NCBI RefSeq assembly: GCF_001027285.1
Contig: NZ_CP011509.1
Span: forward strand, 12,424,501 to 12,488,500
Length of the DNA: 64,000 nt
DNA from: Archangium gephyra
GTDB taxonomy: Bacteria; Myxococcota; Myxococcia; Myxococcales; Myxococcaceae
Direction of reading: 5' to 3'
The translations under genes were made by a program, and so were the position numbers. Shown here one piece after another: positions 47,710 through 57,662 of this stretch (position 1 is its first letter; each line of letters begins with the position of its first letter). The notes beneath the pieces were generated by a model. It ran no database searches. It was given only the letters and a program-made list of their open reading frames with translations, and had not been told where the DNA came from.

Positions 47710-49215
47710 ATGTTCCAAGCTTCTCGTGGCAGGCGGTGGGCGGTCGTCCTCCTCGTTCCCTTCCTCCTCGGTGCCCTCCTGTGGGCGTCGTCCTGGTCAG
47801 CTCCCGCGGACCCACCGGCTCCCCGGCACGCACGTGCTCCGCGCACCCCTCGTCCCGCCGCCTCGCCCGACAAGCCCCTCCGGCTCGCCCAGGCCTCCGC
47901 TCCCGCGCAGGCCGCCCCCGCGCCCTCCTCCCCGGCTCCCTCCGTCAGCCGCGCGCTGCCTGCCCCCTCTCCCCGAGCCCTCAAGCTGTATCAGCTCGGC
48001 AAGAGGCTCGGCGTCCATGAGCCCCGCCTCGAGGATCCCTGTGTCGCGCCCTCCGGTGCCACCTGCTCCCGCACCGCGCTCGCTCCCTTCTTCGAGTCCC
48101 TCGACGCCCTCTCCTCCCGCGAGGCCGCCTCCCCCACCGTCATCTCCGCGTTCGGCAACTCGCTGATCGCCGGAGATCGCATCGTGGACGTCATCCGCGA
48201 GGAGCTCGGCGCCACCTTCGGCGACGGCGGGCGCGGGGTGCTCGCCATGGACCGCCTCGCTCCCTACGGGCCTCGCGTCCGCGCCGGCTTCGCTCGCGGC
48301 GGCTGGGAGCCTCGCACCCTGGGCGAGGTCAAGCTCGCCGAGCTTCCCTTCGGCATCTCCGGCATCTACCACCGCTCCACCACCACGAAGGCCAGCAGCC
48401 GCTTCGCGCTCGACCGTGAGCCGCGGGGTACCCTGTGGTGGCTCGACGTGCCCCGCGCCGGCCGGCTCTCGGTCCACGCCGATGGCCAGGAGCTCGCCCG
48501 CGCCGAGCCCCAGGGCTCCGGTCAGGCCCAGGCCCTCCCCTTCGACATCCCCGAGGGAGCCCGCCACCTGGAGGTCGTCGCCGACGGCCGGGGCGCCACG
48601 GTGCTCGGCGTCGTGCTGCAGCACCAGCGTCCCGGCATCGTGCTCGACACGCTCGGGGTGCCCTCCGCCGACGCCAACCTCTTCCTGCGCGCCCGCGAGG
48701 ACATCTTCCGCACCCAGCTCGCCGAGCGCTCTCCGCGCCTGCTGCTCTTCATCCTCGGCGGCAACGAGGCCAAGCGTCTCGAGTGGGGCCGCTCCAAGCT
48801 CGCCGAGGTCGAGGAGGGGCTGCGCACCTTCGTCCGCCGCTCGCGCGCCGCCGCTCCCGGCAGTGCGTGCCTCGTGGTGGGCCCCATCGATGCCGTGCGC
48901 GGGGGCAATGGCCCGAAGAAGCTCGCCCAGCGCCCCTACCTCGACGAGGTCATCTCCATCGAGCGGCAGATCGCCCTCTCCGAGGGCTGCGCCTTCTTCG
49001 ACATCTTCTCCGCCATGGGCGGCTCCGGCTCGCTGGCCCGCTTCGTCGACGCCGGGCTCGTCCACGAGGACCTCGTCCATCCGCGCGGCCATGGGCTCGA
49101 CATCCTCGGCCAGCTCATCACCGATGCGCTGCTGCGCTCCTGGGTGGACGCGGCGGACCCGCGCCGCCAGGCCGCCCTCGCCCCGCCGCTCCAGGCCTCC
49201 GAGGAGACGCGGTGA
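47710..49215 (+). CDS. Membrane-anchored SGNH-like protein
   Basis: A 501-residue protein. An N-terminal helix (about residues 10-30) anchors or exports it. A long Pro/Ala-rich linker follows to about residue 90, then an SGNH-hydrolase-like domain. The Ser block is 'SAFGNSLIAGDRIVD' (Gly-Asn-Ser-Leu replaces the usual Gly-Asp-Ser-Leu), an Asn block is 'FILGGNEAKR' and the Asp/His block is 'DLVHPRGHGLDILG'. It resembles envelope-located SGNH esterases or acyltransferase partners acting on cell-wall polymers. Its stop overlaps the GTG start of the following beta-lactamase-like gene, so the two proteins are coupled and probably share an envelope role. Confidence 0.8.
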   Translation: MFQASRGRRWAVVLLVPFLLGALLWASSWSAPADPPAPRHARAPRTPRPAASPDKPLRLAQASAPAQAAPAPSSPAPSVSRALPAPSPRALKLYQLGKRLGVHEPRLEDPCVAPSGATCSRTALAPFFESLDALSSREAASPTVISAFGNSLIAGDRIVDVIREELGATFGDGGRGVLAMDRLAPYGPRVRAGFARGGWEPRTLGEVKLAELPFGISGIYHRSTTTKASSRFALDREPRGTLWWLDVPRAGRLSVHADGQELARAEPQGSGQAQALPFDIPEGARHLEVVADGRGATVLGVVLQHQRPGIVLDTLGVPSADANLFLRAREDIFRTQLAERSPRLLLFILGGNEAKRLEWGRSKLAEVEEGLRTFVRRSRAAAPGSACLVVGPIDAVRGGNGPKKLAQRPYLDEVISIERQIALSEGCAFFDIFSAMGGSGSLARFVDAGLVHEDLVHPRGHGLDILGQLITDALLRSWVDAADPRRQAALAPPLQASEETR

Positions 49216-51188
49216 GAGCGCTCCTCGCCGCCCTTCTCCTCCTCTGCCTCACCGCGCCGCTCCCGGCCCCGGCCCGCTCCCGCGCCGCCGCCGCGTCCCA
49301 GCGGAAGGACACGCCCTTCCCCGCCGAGGTGCAGCGCGCGCTGGATGCGCTCGTGCGCGCCGAGCTCGCCAAGGGGCCCCATGCCGGGCTCTCGGTGGGC
49401 GTGCTCCACGGCGGCATGCGCTGGGTGCAGGGCTATGGCCTGCGGGACCTCGCCCACAAGCTGCCCGCCACGCCCCGGACGACGTACCGGATGGCCTCCA
49501 TCACCAAGTCCTTCACCGCGGTGGCGGTGATGCAGCTGGTGCAGGAGGGCAAGCTCGAGCTCGACACGGACGTGCGCTCCTGGGTGCCCCAGTACCCCGA
49601 GAAGCCCTGGAAGTTCACCGTCCGCCAGCTGCTCGGCCACCTCGGCGGCGTGCCCCATTACGACGGGCCCGAGGCCGCGGAGAACACCCAGCCGCTCGAC
49701 ACCGCGGGCGCCCTCGCCCTCTTCGCCGACAAGCCGCTGGCCGCCGAGCCCGGCACGAAGTTCGTCTACACCACCTGGGGCTACAACCTGCTCGGCGCCG
49801 CCGTGGAGAAGGCCTCGGGCCAGGGCTACGGCCGCTACCTGAAGTCCCACGTCTTCGGCCCCGCCGGCATGCGCCACGCCGCGCTGGATGATCAGCGCAC
49901 CCGCGACAAGCAGCACGCCGTGGGCTACCGCCCGTACCGGGGACAGCTCGTCCCCTCGCACTTCCTCGATGTCTCCAGCCGCTTCGCCGGTGGAGGCACC
50001 CGCGCCTCCGTGGAGGACCTGCTCGCCTTCGGCCAGGCCATCCTCCAGCACAAGCTGGTGCCCGCGGAGACCGCGCGGATGATGCAGGCCTCCATGAGCA
50101 CCCGCGAGGGCCAGCTCACCGACTACGGCCTGGGCTTCGCCACCTACCCGCTGCGCGGCCACTACATGGTGGCCCACGCCGGAGGCCAGCCGGAAACGAC
50201 TTCGCTGCTGGTGATGCTGCCCGCCGAGGACGTCGTCATCGCGATCGCCAGCAACCTGGAGGGCGAGGCGAAGCGGCAGCGGCGCATCTCCACCCGCATC
50301 ATCGAGACACTGCTGGAGGACGGGCTCGTCCGCCGCGACGCGCACCTGGTGGATCCGGTGGATGCGGTGGTGCACGAGGGGCTCGCCCGCCTCTTCACCT
50401 ACGGGCTCTCGTACCACCTGTGGGCCACCCGCGGCCCCGGCGTGCTTCCCGAGCCGGGAGACCTGTCCGAGGCCTTCACCCGCATGTCCGGGCTGCTCGA
50501 CCGCGCCACCATCGCGCAGGACCCGCAGGCCGCGCTGCAGCGCGTGCGCGACGCCCACCAGCCCCGCGAGGGCTCGCTGCTCATCCGCGTGGGCGCGCAC
50601 ATGGCCCTGACGCTGGAGAAGACGCTGGGACCCGAGAAGCTCCGCGAGTACCCCCAGCGCGGCGCGCTCGCCTTCTTCACCGACTACCTCGCCGCCTGCG
50701 AGCAGGTGCCCTGCGCCACCCCGCTGCGCTTCAGCGAGTCGCTCCAGAAGGACGCGCGGCACTTCGACGACGTCTGGCAGCGCGCGCAGGTGTCCGAGCT
50801 GCGGCGTGTCCGGCTGGACGAGGTGAAGGACGCGGAAGCACTCTGGCCCGCGCTGGAGCTGGCCACCGCCAACACCTCCCTGCACCCGGACTACGTGGAT
50901 GAGATGGTCCGCGTCGCGGGCCTGCTCGGCAAGCGGGGCAGGAAGGAGGAGCAGCTGCGTTGGCTGGAGCGCGCCGTGGCCCTGCATCCCCAATCGGCGC
51001 CGGCACGCGAGGCGCTCGCCAAGGTACAGGCCCCCGGGACGCAGGAGACGCCGGAAGTGCCCGCCGCCACCGCGCCTCGCCGCGCCACCGACGGCAGCAG
51101 CCCCGTGCCCGATGATGCCGGCCTCCTGCCTGCTTCACACCCCGTGCCTCAGCGGCCCCAGGAGCGCGCCGCCGAGCAGGGAGGCTGA
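49212..51188 (+). CDS. Beta-lactamase-family serine hydrolase with TPR-like C-terminus
   Basis: A 658-residue exported serine hydrolase of the class C beta-lactamase/DD-peptidase fold. A signal peptide of about 25 residues begins at GTG 49212 (overlapping the preceding stop as GTGA). The nucleophile Ser-x-x-Lys is in 'RMASITKSFTAVAVM', a Tyr-containing second motif is in 'FVYTTWGYNLLG' (Tyr-Thr-Thr, where many relatives have Tyr-x-Asn) and the third motif is in 'VAHAGGQPETTS'. Residues about 380-640 are helical with TPR-like character, and the last 60 residues are low-complexity. It may trim peptidoglycan or cleave another ester or amide in the envelope; antibiotic resistance is not implied. 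Confidence 0.85.
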   Translation: MRALLAALLLLCLTAPLPAPARSRAAAASQRKDTPFPAEVQRALDALVRAELAKGPHAGLSVGVLHGGMRWVQGYGLRDLAHKLPATPRTTYRMASITKSFTAVAVMQLVQEGKLELDTDVRSWVPQYPEKPWKFTVRQLLGHLGGVPHYDGPEAAENTQPLDTAGALALFADKPLAAEPGTKFVYTTWGYNLLGAAVEKASGQGYGRYLKSHVFGPAGMRHAALDDQRTRDKQHAVGYRPYRGQLVPSHFLDVSSRFAGGGTRASVEDLLAFGQAILQHKLVPAETARMMQASMSTREGQLTDYGLGFATYPLRGHYMVAHAGGQPETTSLLVMLPAEDVVIAIASNLEGEAKRQRRISTRIIETLLEDGLVRRDAHLVDPVDAVVHEGLARLFTYGLSYHLWATRGPGVLPEPGDLSEAFTRMSGLLDRATIAQDPQAALQRVRDAHQPREGSLLIRVGAHMALTLEKTLGPEKLREYPQRGALAFFTDYLAACEQVPCATPLRFSESLQKDARHFDDVWQRAQVSELRRVRLDEVKDAEALWPALELATANTSLHPDYVDEMVRVAGLLGKRGRKEEQLRWLERAVALHPQSAPAREALAKVQAPGTQETPEVPAATAPRRATDGSSPVPDDAGLLPASHPVPQRPQERAAEQGG

Positions 51189-51355
51189 GGCCCGCCAGAC
51201 TCGCCCGCTCGCCCCCCATGCGAGCGGACAACCGCACCCGAGCACAACATCCGCCTCGGACCGCTGTTGGTTCACTCCGGCACGAATCAACCCGTCCTGG
51301 GGAGGGCCCGCTGGTGGGCCTGGCCACGGCTCGGGTGCGCCTTGAAGGCTTCACC

Positions 51356-54300
51356 ATGCGGACAGTCATTCCGAGAGACCTGCACCCGGGCCATGCCGGG
51401 ATGGAGACCGTCACGTCCCTGTTGCTCGACTTCATCCGTGCCGAGGACGCGGGAGAGCGTTACGCCTTCCGCTTCGGTGTCCAGGAGTATGTGCTTCGCG
51501 GTGCCGGTGGAGGCGCCGAGAACCTCGAGCTCCACTGGAACCAGGCCCTGCTCGCGGACCTCGCCGCCCTCCACCAGCCAGGCTGCGATCCCGCCATCCT
51601 CCAGCGCGTCGGCGGGCTGCTGCGGGGCTTCCTCAAATCGGACGAATGGGCTCGCCAGGAGACCCGGCTGCTCGAGGCTGTCTCTCGCGAGCAGCCCGTG
51701 GTGGTCACCCTCCGCTCCGCCGCCGCCGAGCTGTACGCCCTGCCCTGGGAGCTGCTCACCCTGGGCGCCAGCGGTCAGCACCTGGGCGAGCTGCCCTCGG
51801 TCCTCGTGCGCTACGAGTGGCCCGAGACCCGCACCGCGGCCGAGTCGCCCTCGCCTCGTCCCGAAGGTGGGCGCGTCCTCTTCGCCTGGTCGGCGGCGGG
51901 TGGTGGCGTCCCCGTCACCGAGCACCTGCGCGCCATCCAGGAGGGAGCACGCGCCGGCCATCATCCCTTCCAGCCCCAGGGCGATGTCCTCGAGCGCGCC
52001 TCCTACGGGCGGCTGGATGATGTGCTCCGGGCGGCGATGGCCCCGGGTGGCTCGCCCATCTCCGTGCTCCACCTGCTCTGCCACGGTGGCGCCGCCGGAC
52101 AGACCTGCGGCCTGGTACTCGACGGCGAGGACACGGGCGAGCCCACCATCGTCGACGCCGGACGCCTCCGCCAGCTCCTCGCGCCCTACGCGGGCATGGT
52201 GCGGCTGGTGGTCCTCGCCGCCTGCAACGGCGGCAACACCGGCACACTCGGCAATCAGCTGGGGAGTATCGCCCAGGCGCTCCACCAGATTGGCATTGGC
52301 GCCGTCATCGCCTCGCGCTTCCCCCTGTCCATTCCCGGCGCCAACCGCTTCTCCGAGTCCTTCTACCAGGGGCTCCTCGGCGGCCCCTGCTCCGTGGAGA
52401 GCGCCTTCCTCGCCGCCCGCCGGCAGCTCGCGCGCGACACCTCCCGCCTGGACTGGGCGAGCCTGCAGCTCTACGCGCGCGGCGCCGAGGGCCATGACAG
52501 CCGCCCCCTCGTCCTGCGCCCCTACCGCGGCCTGCTCGCCTTCCAGCCCGAGCACAGCCGCTTCTTCTTCGGCCGCGACGGCGAAATCCAGGAGATCATC
52601 GGCGACCTCGGCGCGCTCACGAAGGCCGGAGCGCCGCGCCTGCTCGTCATCGCCGGCGCGTCGGGCACCGGCAAGTCCTCGGTGGTGCTCGCCGGTGCCG
52701 TGCCGCGCATGCTCCAGCAGCCCGGGGCCACGTGGGTGTTCTCCTCGATGCGCCCCGGTGCCCGGCCGCTGGCCGCGCTCGACGCCGCCCTCGCCACGCG
52801 GACGGAGCCGGGCAGGCCGCTGCTGCTCGTGGTGGATCAGTTCGAGGAGCTCTTCACCCAGACGGAGTCCGTGGAGGAGCGCGATGCCTTCGCCCACCGG
52901 CTGTGGGCACTGGCGGCGGACGCCGGCTCCGGCGTGTCGGTACTCGTCACCCTGCGCGTGGACTTCATCGGCCGCTGCGGCGAGCTCGTGCTCGATGACA
53001 AGGGATTGCGGCTCGACAAGGTCGCCTACGAGGAGAAGCACCGGGTCTTCGTGGCGCAGATGACCCAGGCGCAGCTGCAGGAGGCCATTGAAAGGCCGGC
53101 GCAGCTGGTGGGGCTCACGCTCGAGGCGGGCCTGGCGCGCCGGATGCTCCAGGACGTCGAGGGCGAGCCGGGTGCCCTCCCCCTGCTCCAGGACACCCTC
53201 GACCTCCTCTGGCAACAGCGCGAGGGGCGGACGCTCACCCAGGCCGCCTATGACAAGGTGGGCGGTGTCACCGGAGCGCTCCAACGCCGGGCCAATGCGC
53301 AAGTCGAGGCGCTCGACGACGCGGGGAAACAGCTCGCACGCCGCCTCCTGGTCCGGCTGGTGAGCACGCGCGATGACACGGCGAGGGACACGCGGCGGCG
53401 GATGCCTCTCCTGGAGCTCCGGCCACGAGATGCGGAGAAGGGGGCGCACTTCGAGCGGATCCTCGGCCGGTTCGTCGATGAGCGGCTGCTGGTGCGTACG
53501 GACGAGGGCCAGATGGCCGCCGTGGAGATTGCCCACGAGGCGCTGATCCGGAAGTGGCAGCTCCTGGTGGACTGGCTGCGGGAAGACCGCGAGCGGCTCG
53601 CGGAGCTGGAGAAGCTCAAGAGGTGGGGGCAGGAGTGGAAGAGCTCCGGGACGCTGCTGGAGTCAGGCCGGCTCGCGATCGCACAAGACATCGAGAGGCG
53701 CTGCCCCGATGAGGCCGGCGATGATGCGAGGGAGTTGCTCGAGCACAGCCGCAAGAAGCTCCAGAAGGAGCGGCTCTCCCGGTGGTTCGGCAGGGCAGGC
53801 ATCATGGTTGTAGCGGGAGGACTGCTGGCGCTCGGATTTTCCGCCCTCGTGTCCAAGCTGGTGATCAGTACCGCGTTTGGGCTGGCGTTCGAAAACTCGA
53901 CGAACCTCTTCGATCAGAAGCATGTGAACGCCGCTTTCGAACAGGTGAGGGCGAACAATCCGCAAGCGGCGAGCATCCTCTTGAGGGAGCTCGGCTTCAA
54001 TCTACCGTGGCGGATCCGCGGCTGGCTCGAGGCCCTTCCCATCTGCACCGTCAAGTCCGGTGAAGACGGGCCCGAGCCCAGGCAGAAACCCCATGGCGAC
54101 TGGCATTGCAATGTCTCCATCCAGGAGAATGGCCATGTGCGCGTGGAGCTCAACGGACTGAAGCCCTGCACCTTCCCCCTCTACGCGAAAGATGACTCCC
54201 GTGACGCCTGCATGGGGCTTATCTACCCGGAGCTCATGAAGAAGCTCTGGACGGAGAATCCCTGCCCCACTCCCGAGGAATCGAAGGGGTACTTCGGAAT

Positions 54301-54598
54301 GGCCGAAGGGCAGGATGTCCTTCCGACCCAGGCGGAGTGCAAAGACATGCAGGGGTGCCTGAGCCATTCGGAAACAGCAGACGCTTCCTGGCAGTGCTGG
54401 GCCGATTACCAGAAGGGAAGGCTCAAACGGCATAACAAGTGGCTCGCTGGAAACGCCGGCGTTCACCTGAAGCAAGCGGTGAAAGACCTGTCTCCCCTCT
54501 TCGCGGACGAACCGCCCCAGGAGCGAGCCACTCCCCCTGCTGAGGACGGCCCCCGGCGCGAGGGCATGACAGACGGGGTCTCCATAAGAGGCCCATGA
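51356..54598 (+). CDS. CHAT protease-STAND NTPase conflict protein
   Basis: A 1080-residue protein. Residues about 110-385 form a CHAT (caspase-like) protease with the catalytic dyad His243 in 'LHLLCHGGA' and Cys290 in 'VVLAACNGGN'. Residues about 390-800 form an nSTAND1 NTPase: Walker A 'GASGTGKSS' at 434-442 and Walker B 'LLLVVDQFEELF' at 489-500. A single membrane helix lies near 815-838 ('IMVVAGGLLALGFSALVSK'). The last 240 residues form a Cys-containing domain I do not recognise, where related proteins usually carry WD40 repeats. ATG 51356 was chosen because it follows a plausible GAAGG; an open upstream extension is not protein-like. In known relatives, signal binding by the STAND part unleashes the protease. 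Confidence 0.9.
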   Translation: MRTVIPRDLHPGHAGMETVTSLLLDFIRAEDAGERYAFRFGVQEYVLRGAGGGAENLELHWNQALLADLAALHQPGCDPAILQRVGGLLRGFLKSDEWARQETRLLEAVSREQPVVVTLRSAAAELYALPWELLTLGASGQHLGELPSVLVRYEWPETRTAAESPSPRPEGGRVLFAWSAAGGGVPVTEHLRAIQEGARAGHHPFQPQGDVLERASYGRLDDVLRAAMAPGGSPISVLHLLCHGGAAGQTCGLVLDGEDTGEPTIVDAGRLRQLLAPYAGMVRLVVLAACNGGNTGTLGNQLGSIAQALHQIGIGAVIASRFPLSIPGANRFSESFYQGLLGGPCSVESAFLAARRQLARDTSRLDWASLQLYARGAEGHDSRPLVLRPYRGLLAFQPEHSRFFFGRDGEIQEIIGDLGALTKAGAPRLLVIAGASGTGKSSVVLAGAVPRMLQQPGATWVFSSMRPGARPLAALDAALATRTEPGRPLLLVVDQFEELFTQTESVEERDAFAHRLWALAADAGSGVSVLVTLRVDFIGRCGELVLDDKGLRLDKVAYEEKHRVFVAQMTQAQLQEAIERPAQLVGLTLEAGLARRMLQDVEGEPGALPLLQDTLDLLWQQREGRTLTQAAYDKVGGVTGALQRRANAQVEALDDAGKQLARRLLVRLVSTRDDTARDTRRRMPLLELRPRDAEKGAHFERILGRFVDERLLVRTDEGQMAAVEIAHEALIRKWQLLVDWLREDRERLAELEKLKRWGQEWKSSGTLLESGRLAIAQDIERRCPDEAGDDARELLEHSRKKLQKERLSRWFGRAGIMVVAGGLLALGFSALVSKLVISTAFGLAFENSTNLFDQKHVNAAFEQVRANNPQAASILLRELGFNLPWRIRGWLEALPICTVKSGEDGPEPRQKPHGDWHCNVSIQENGHVRVELNGLKPCTFPLYAKDDSRDACMGLIYPELMKKLWTENPCPTPEESKGYFGMAEGQDVLPTQAECKDMQGCLSHSETADASWQCWADYQKGRLKRHNKWLAGNAGVHLKQAVKDLSPLFADEPPQERATPPAEDGPRREGMTDGVSIRGP

Positions 54599-54617
54599 TC
54601 AAGACACTCCCACTTTC

Positions 54618-54638
54618 CCCTCTCCCTCCGGGAGAGGG
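54618..54638. repeat. Short palindrome of a probable dispersed repeat
   Basis: A nine-base perfect inverted repeat (CCCTCTCCC and GGGAGAGGG) closes a TCC loop 20 bases after the CHAT-STAND stop. It is followed by ACGGGGTGAGGGTA. This CCTCTCCC/GGGAGAGG pattern looks like an intergenic repeat found in several GC-rich genomes, though a match to a named family was not tested. It could also act as a weak terminator. Confidence 0.6.
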
Positions 54639-54734
54639 ACGGGGTGAGGGTATCCGCCCCTGTATTCCACCCCGTGCCCCCACTTGGAGCCCCGGAGTAC
54701 ACTCCCGGGCACCATCACGCGGAAGGGGGGTCCG

Positions 54735-55247
54735 ATGTTCCCGGTCGAGAACGGACAGGTGAAGCGGCTCGGAGCGGACGACGCACCGGCGCTGCAGTCC
54801 CTGCTCGAGCGCTGCCGCGACTTCCTGGAGCTGACGCACGAGGCGCCGCGGCCCGATGAAGCGGAGCACTTCCTGGCGAACCTGCCCGAGGGAAAGACAC
54901 TCGAGGACAAGTTCGTGCTCGGGCTTTACGCGGACGGGACGAGCGAGCTGGCCGGAGTCATCGACATCGTCCGCCACTGGCCCGTGAGGGACGAGTGGAT
55001 CATCGGCACCTTCCTGCTGGACCCCACCCACCGCAACGCGGGGCTCGGGGCGCACGTGCACCGGCAGCTCGAGGGATGGGTGCGGAACCAGGGAGCAACG
55101 GGGCTCCGGCTCGTCGTGCAACAGCAGAACCCGGGGGCGCTCCGCTTCTGGCAGCGGCAGGGCTACACCATCACGGGCCAGACGCACCAGCGGACCCGCA
55201 CGCGGGAGAACGTCATCCACCTGTTGCACAAACCGCTCGGCGCCTGA
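54735..55247 (+). CDS. GNAT family N-acetyltransferase
   Basis: A 170-residue single-domain GNAT enzyme transferring an acetyl group from acetyl-CoA. Motif A, which binds the pantetheine and pyrophosphate, is in 'FLLDPTHRNAGLGAHVHRQL' (a variant of Q/RxxGxG/A); the C-terminal motif B is in 'NPGALRFWQRQGYTITGQTH'. The length is normal. ATG 54735 gives the natural start. The acceptor is unknown. It is transcribed away from the CHAT-STAND gene and separated from it by about 140 bases including the palindrome. Confidence 0.88.
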   Translation: MFPVENGQVKRLGADDAPALQSLLERCRDFLELTHEAPRPDEAEHFLANLPEGKTLEDKFVLGLYADGTSELAGVIDIVRHWPVRDEWIIGTFLLDPTHRNAGLGAHVHRQLEGWVRNQGATGLRLVVQQQNPGALRFWQRQGYTITGQTHQRTRTRENVIHLLHKPLGA

Positions 55248-55409
55248 GCGCGCCGGGACGCCAGGCGGCACCGTTCACCGTCTGGCATCCCAGCCGTGAG
55301 CCAGGGCCCGAGCCGTCGATGAGCGGACAGCTTCACGACTTTTGAGCCACTCGCGCGGGCGATGCCATCCGGTCCCGGGTGTGATGCCGGGCCCTTCGGG
55401 AGGGACGGC

Positions 55410-57662
55410 ATGAGCATGACGCGGCGGGAGCTCCTCCACTACTTCGGCGTGACGGCTGCGGGCCTGGCGGGGCCCGGATGTATCGGCTGGACGCGCGAGG
55501 AGGCCATCCCGGTGGACTCCTGGCACAAGAGCGTGTGCCGCTTCTGCGGCTCGGGCTGCGAGACGCGCGTGGGCGTGCGCGGCGGCAAGGTGGTGAAGGT
55601 CGAGGGCCTGCAGGAAGGCTGGAACCGGGGCCGGCTGTGCATCAAGGGCCTGCTCAACCGTGAAATCCTCTACGTCTCGGACCGGGCGCAGTACCCCATG
55701 GTGCGCAAGAACGGGCAGCTGGTGCGCGTGTCCTGGGACGAGGCGCTCGACGCGGCGGCCGCCGGCTTCCGCGAGGCCATCGCGCAGGGCGGGCCGGACG
55801 CGGTGGCGTACTACGGCTCGGGGCAGCTCTTCACGCAGGAGAGCTACACCGCCAACAAGTTGTTCAAGGGTGGCATCGGGACGAACAACGTGGATGGCAA
55901 CCCGCGCCTGTGCATGGCGTCGGCGGCCTTTGGCTACAAGTCCGTGTTCGGCGCGGACGAGCCCTCGGGCTGCTACGACGACATCGAGCACGCCACGACC
56001 TTCTTCGTCATCGGCGCCAACATGGCCGAGTGCCACCCGGTCGTCTGGGAGCGCGTGCGGGACCGCCTCCGCACCGCGCCGCAGACGCGCGTCATCGTGG
56101 TGGACCCGAGGCGCACGCCCACCGCGCGAGACGCCACGCTGCATCTACAGCTACGGCCCGGCACGGACGTGGCGCTGCTCAATGCCATGGCCCACGAGCT
56201 GCTGCGCACCGGGCTGGTGGACCGGACGTTCATCGACAACTTCGTCACCTTCCGCAAGGGCGCGGCCGACGCGCCGCCGCTCACGCGGGAGGACTTCCAG
56301 AAGTTCCTCGAGGACTACGCGCCGGAGAAGGTGGCGGACCTGTGTGGCCTGTCCTCGGCGGAGATTCGCGAGGCCGCGCGGCTGTGGGGCATCTCCCAGG
56401 CGGTGACGAGCTTCTGGACGATGGGACTCAACCAGCAGACGCACGGGGTGGCGGCCAACCGGATGATGATGGCGCTGCACCTGCTCACGGGGCAGATAGG
56501 ACGGCCCGGGCCTCGCCCTTCTCCATGACGGGCCAGCCCAACGCGGGCGGCGGCGTGCGGGACACGGGCTCGCTGGCCCACGCGCTGCCCGCCGGACGGC
56601 TCGTGTCCAAGGAGAAGGACAGACACGAGATGGAGAAGTTGTGGGGACTGCCCGAGGGCCGCATCTCGCCCAACCCGGGCCTGTCCGCCGTGCCGCTCTT
56701 CGAGGCCATGCGCGAGGGCAAGGTGCGCGCGGCGCTGGTGATGGCCACCAACCCGGCGCGCTCGCTGCCCAACGCGGATCGCTACCGCGTGGGCATGGAG
56801 AAGGCCTTCCTCGTCGTCTGTGATTCCATCTTCCCCACCGACACCGCGCAGCTCGCCGACGTCTTCCTTCCGGCGGCCATGTGGGCGGAGAAGGAGGGCG
56901 TCTTCTCGCAGTCCGAGCGCCGCTACCACCTGGTGCAGAAGCTGGTGGAGCCGCCGGGCGAGGCACGCTCGGACCTGGAGATTCTCGTGGCCCTTGGCGA
57001 GCGGCTCGGCCACGGGAGCTGCTGAAGGCGCGCACGCCCGAGGCCGTCTGGGACGAGTGGCGGAGGATTTCCGCCGGCAGCACCTACGACTTCACCGGCA
57101 TCACCTACGCGCGGTTGAAGGAGCTGCCAGGACTGGTGTGGCCGTGCCCCAGCGAGGACCACCCGGGCACCTGCCACCGCTACGTGCCGGGGAAGGATCC
57201 CCTGGCGAAGAAGGAGGGGCGCATCGACTTCTACGCGCGGCCGGACGGGCGCGCCATCGTCTACCTCTCCGAGCAGGGCCCCTTCCGGGAGGCGCTCACG
57301 GGCGACTACCCGATGATTCTCACCACCGGGCGCCGGCTGGAGCACTGGCACACCGCGACCCTCACGGGGCGGATTCCCCAGTTGCAGGGCGTCGACATGG
57401 ACTACCTGGAGATGCACCCCGGGGACGCGGCGGTGATGGGCGTGAACGAGGGGACCTGGTGCAGGTGACGAGCGCACGCGGCTCGGTGCGGCTGCAAGCG
57501 AAGCCGAGCATGCGGGTGAGGCCGGGCGTGGTGTTCGCGCTGATGCACTCGATGAAGCACCTGGTGAACGCGGCGACGAGTGACCACGTGGACCCCATCT
57601 CCGCACAACCCGAGTACAAGATGGCCGCGGTGCGGGTGGAGCGCGTGAAGGAGGGCACGTGA
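55410..57662 (+). pseudogene. NapA-like periplasmic molybdopterin oxidoreductase, frameshifted
   Basis: Sequence of a nitrate-reductase-like (NapA family) Mo-bis-MGD enzyme of about 750 residues, near family size. The N-terminus has a Tat-like signal ('MTRRELLHYFGVTAAGLAG') and a 4Fe-4S motif Cys-x2-Cys-x3-Cys ('CRFCGSGCETRVG') with a fourth Cys in 'GRLCIKG'. The frame breaks three times: near 56508, 57014 and 57450. Each break is repaired by adding one G to a G run, restoring 'PFSMTGQPNAGGGVRDTGSL', 'RELLKARTPEAVW' and 'DLVQVTSARGSVRLQ'. The rest of the chain is intact, so sequencing error is more likely than decay. It is coupled to the NapC-like gene (TGATG). Whether nitrate is the substrate is not certain. 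Confidence 0.8.

Noticed and set aside
47710-51188. Antibiotic-resistance beta-lactamase
   Set aside because: Although the Ser-x-x-Lys motif is present, the second motif differs from class C enzymes and a long helical tail is attached, so an envelope or esterase role fits better.
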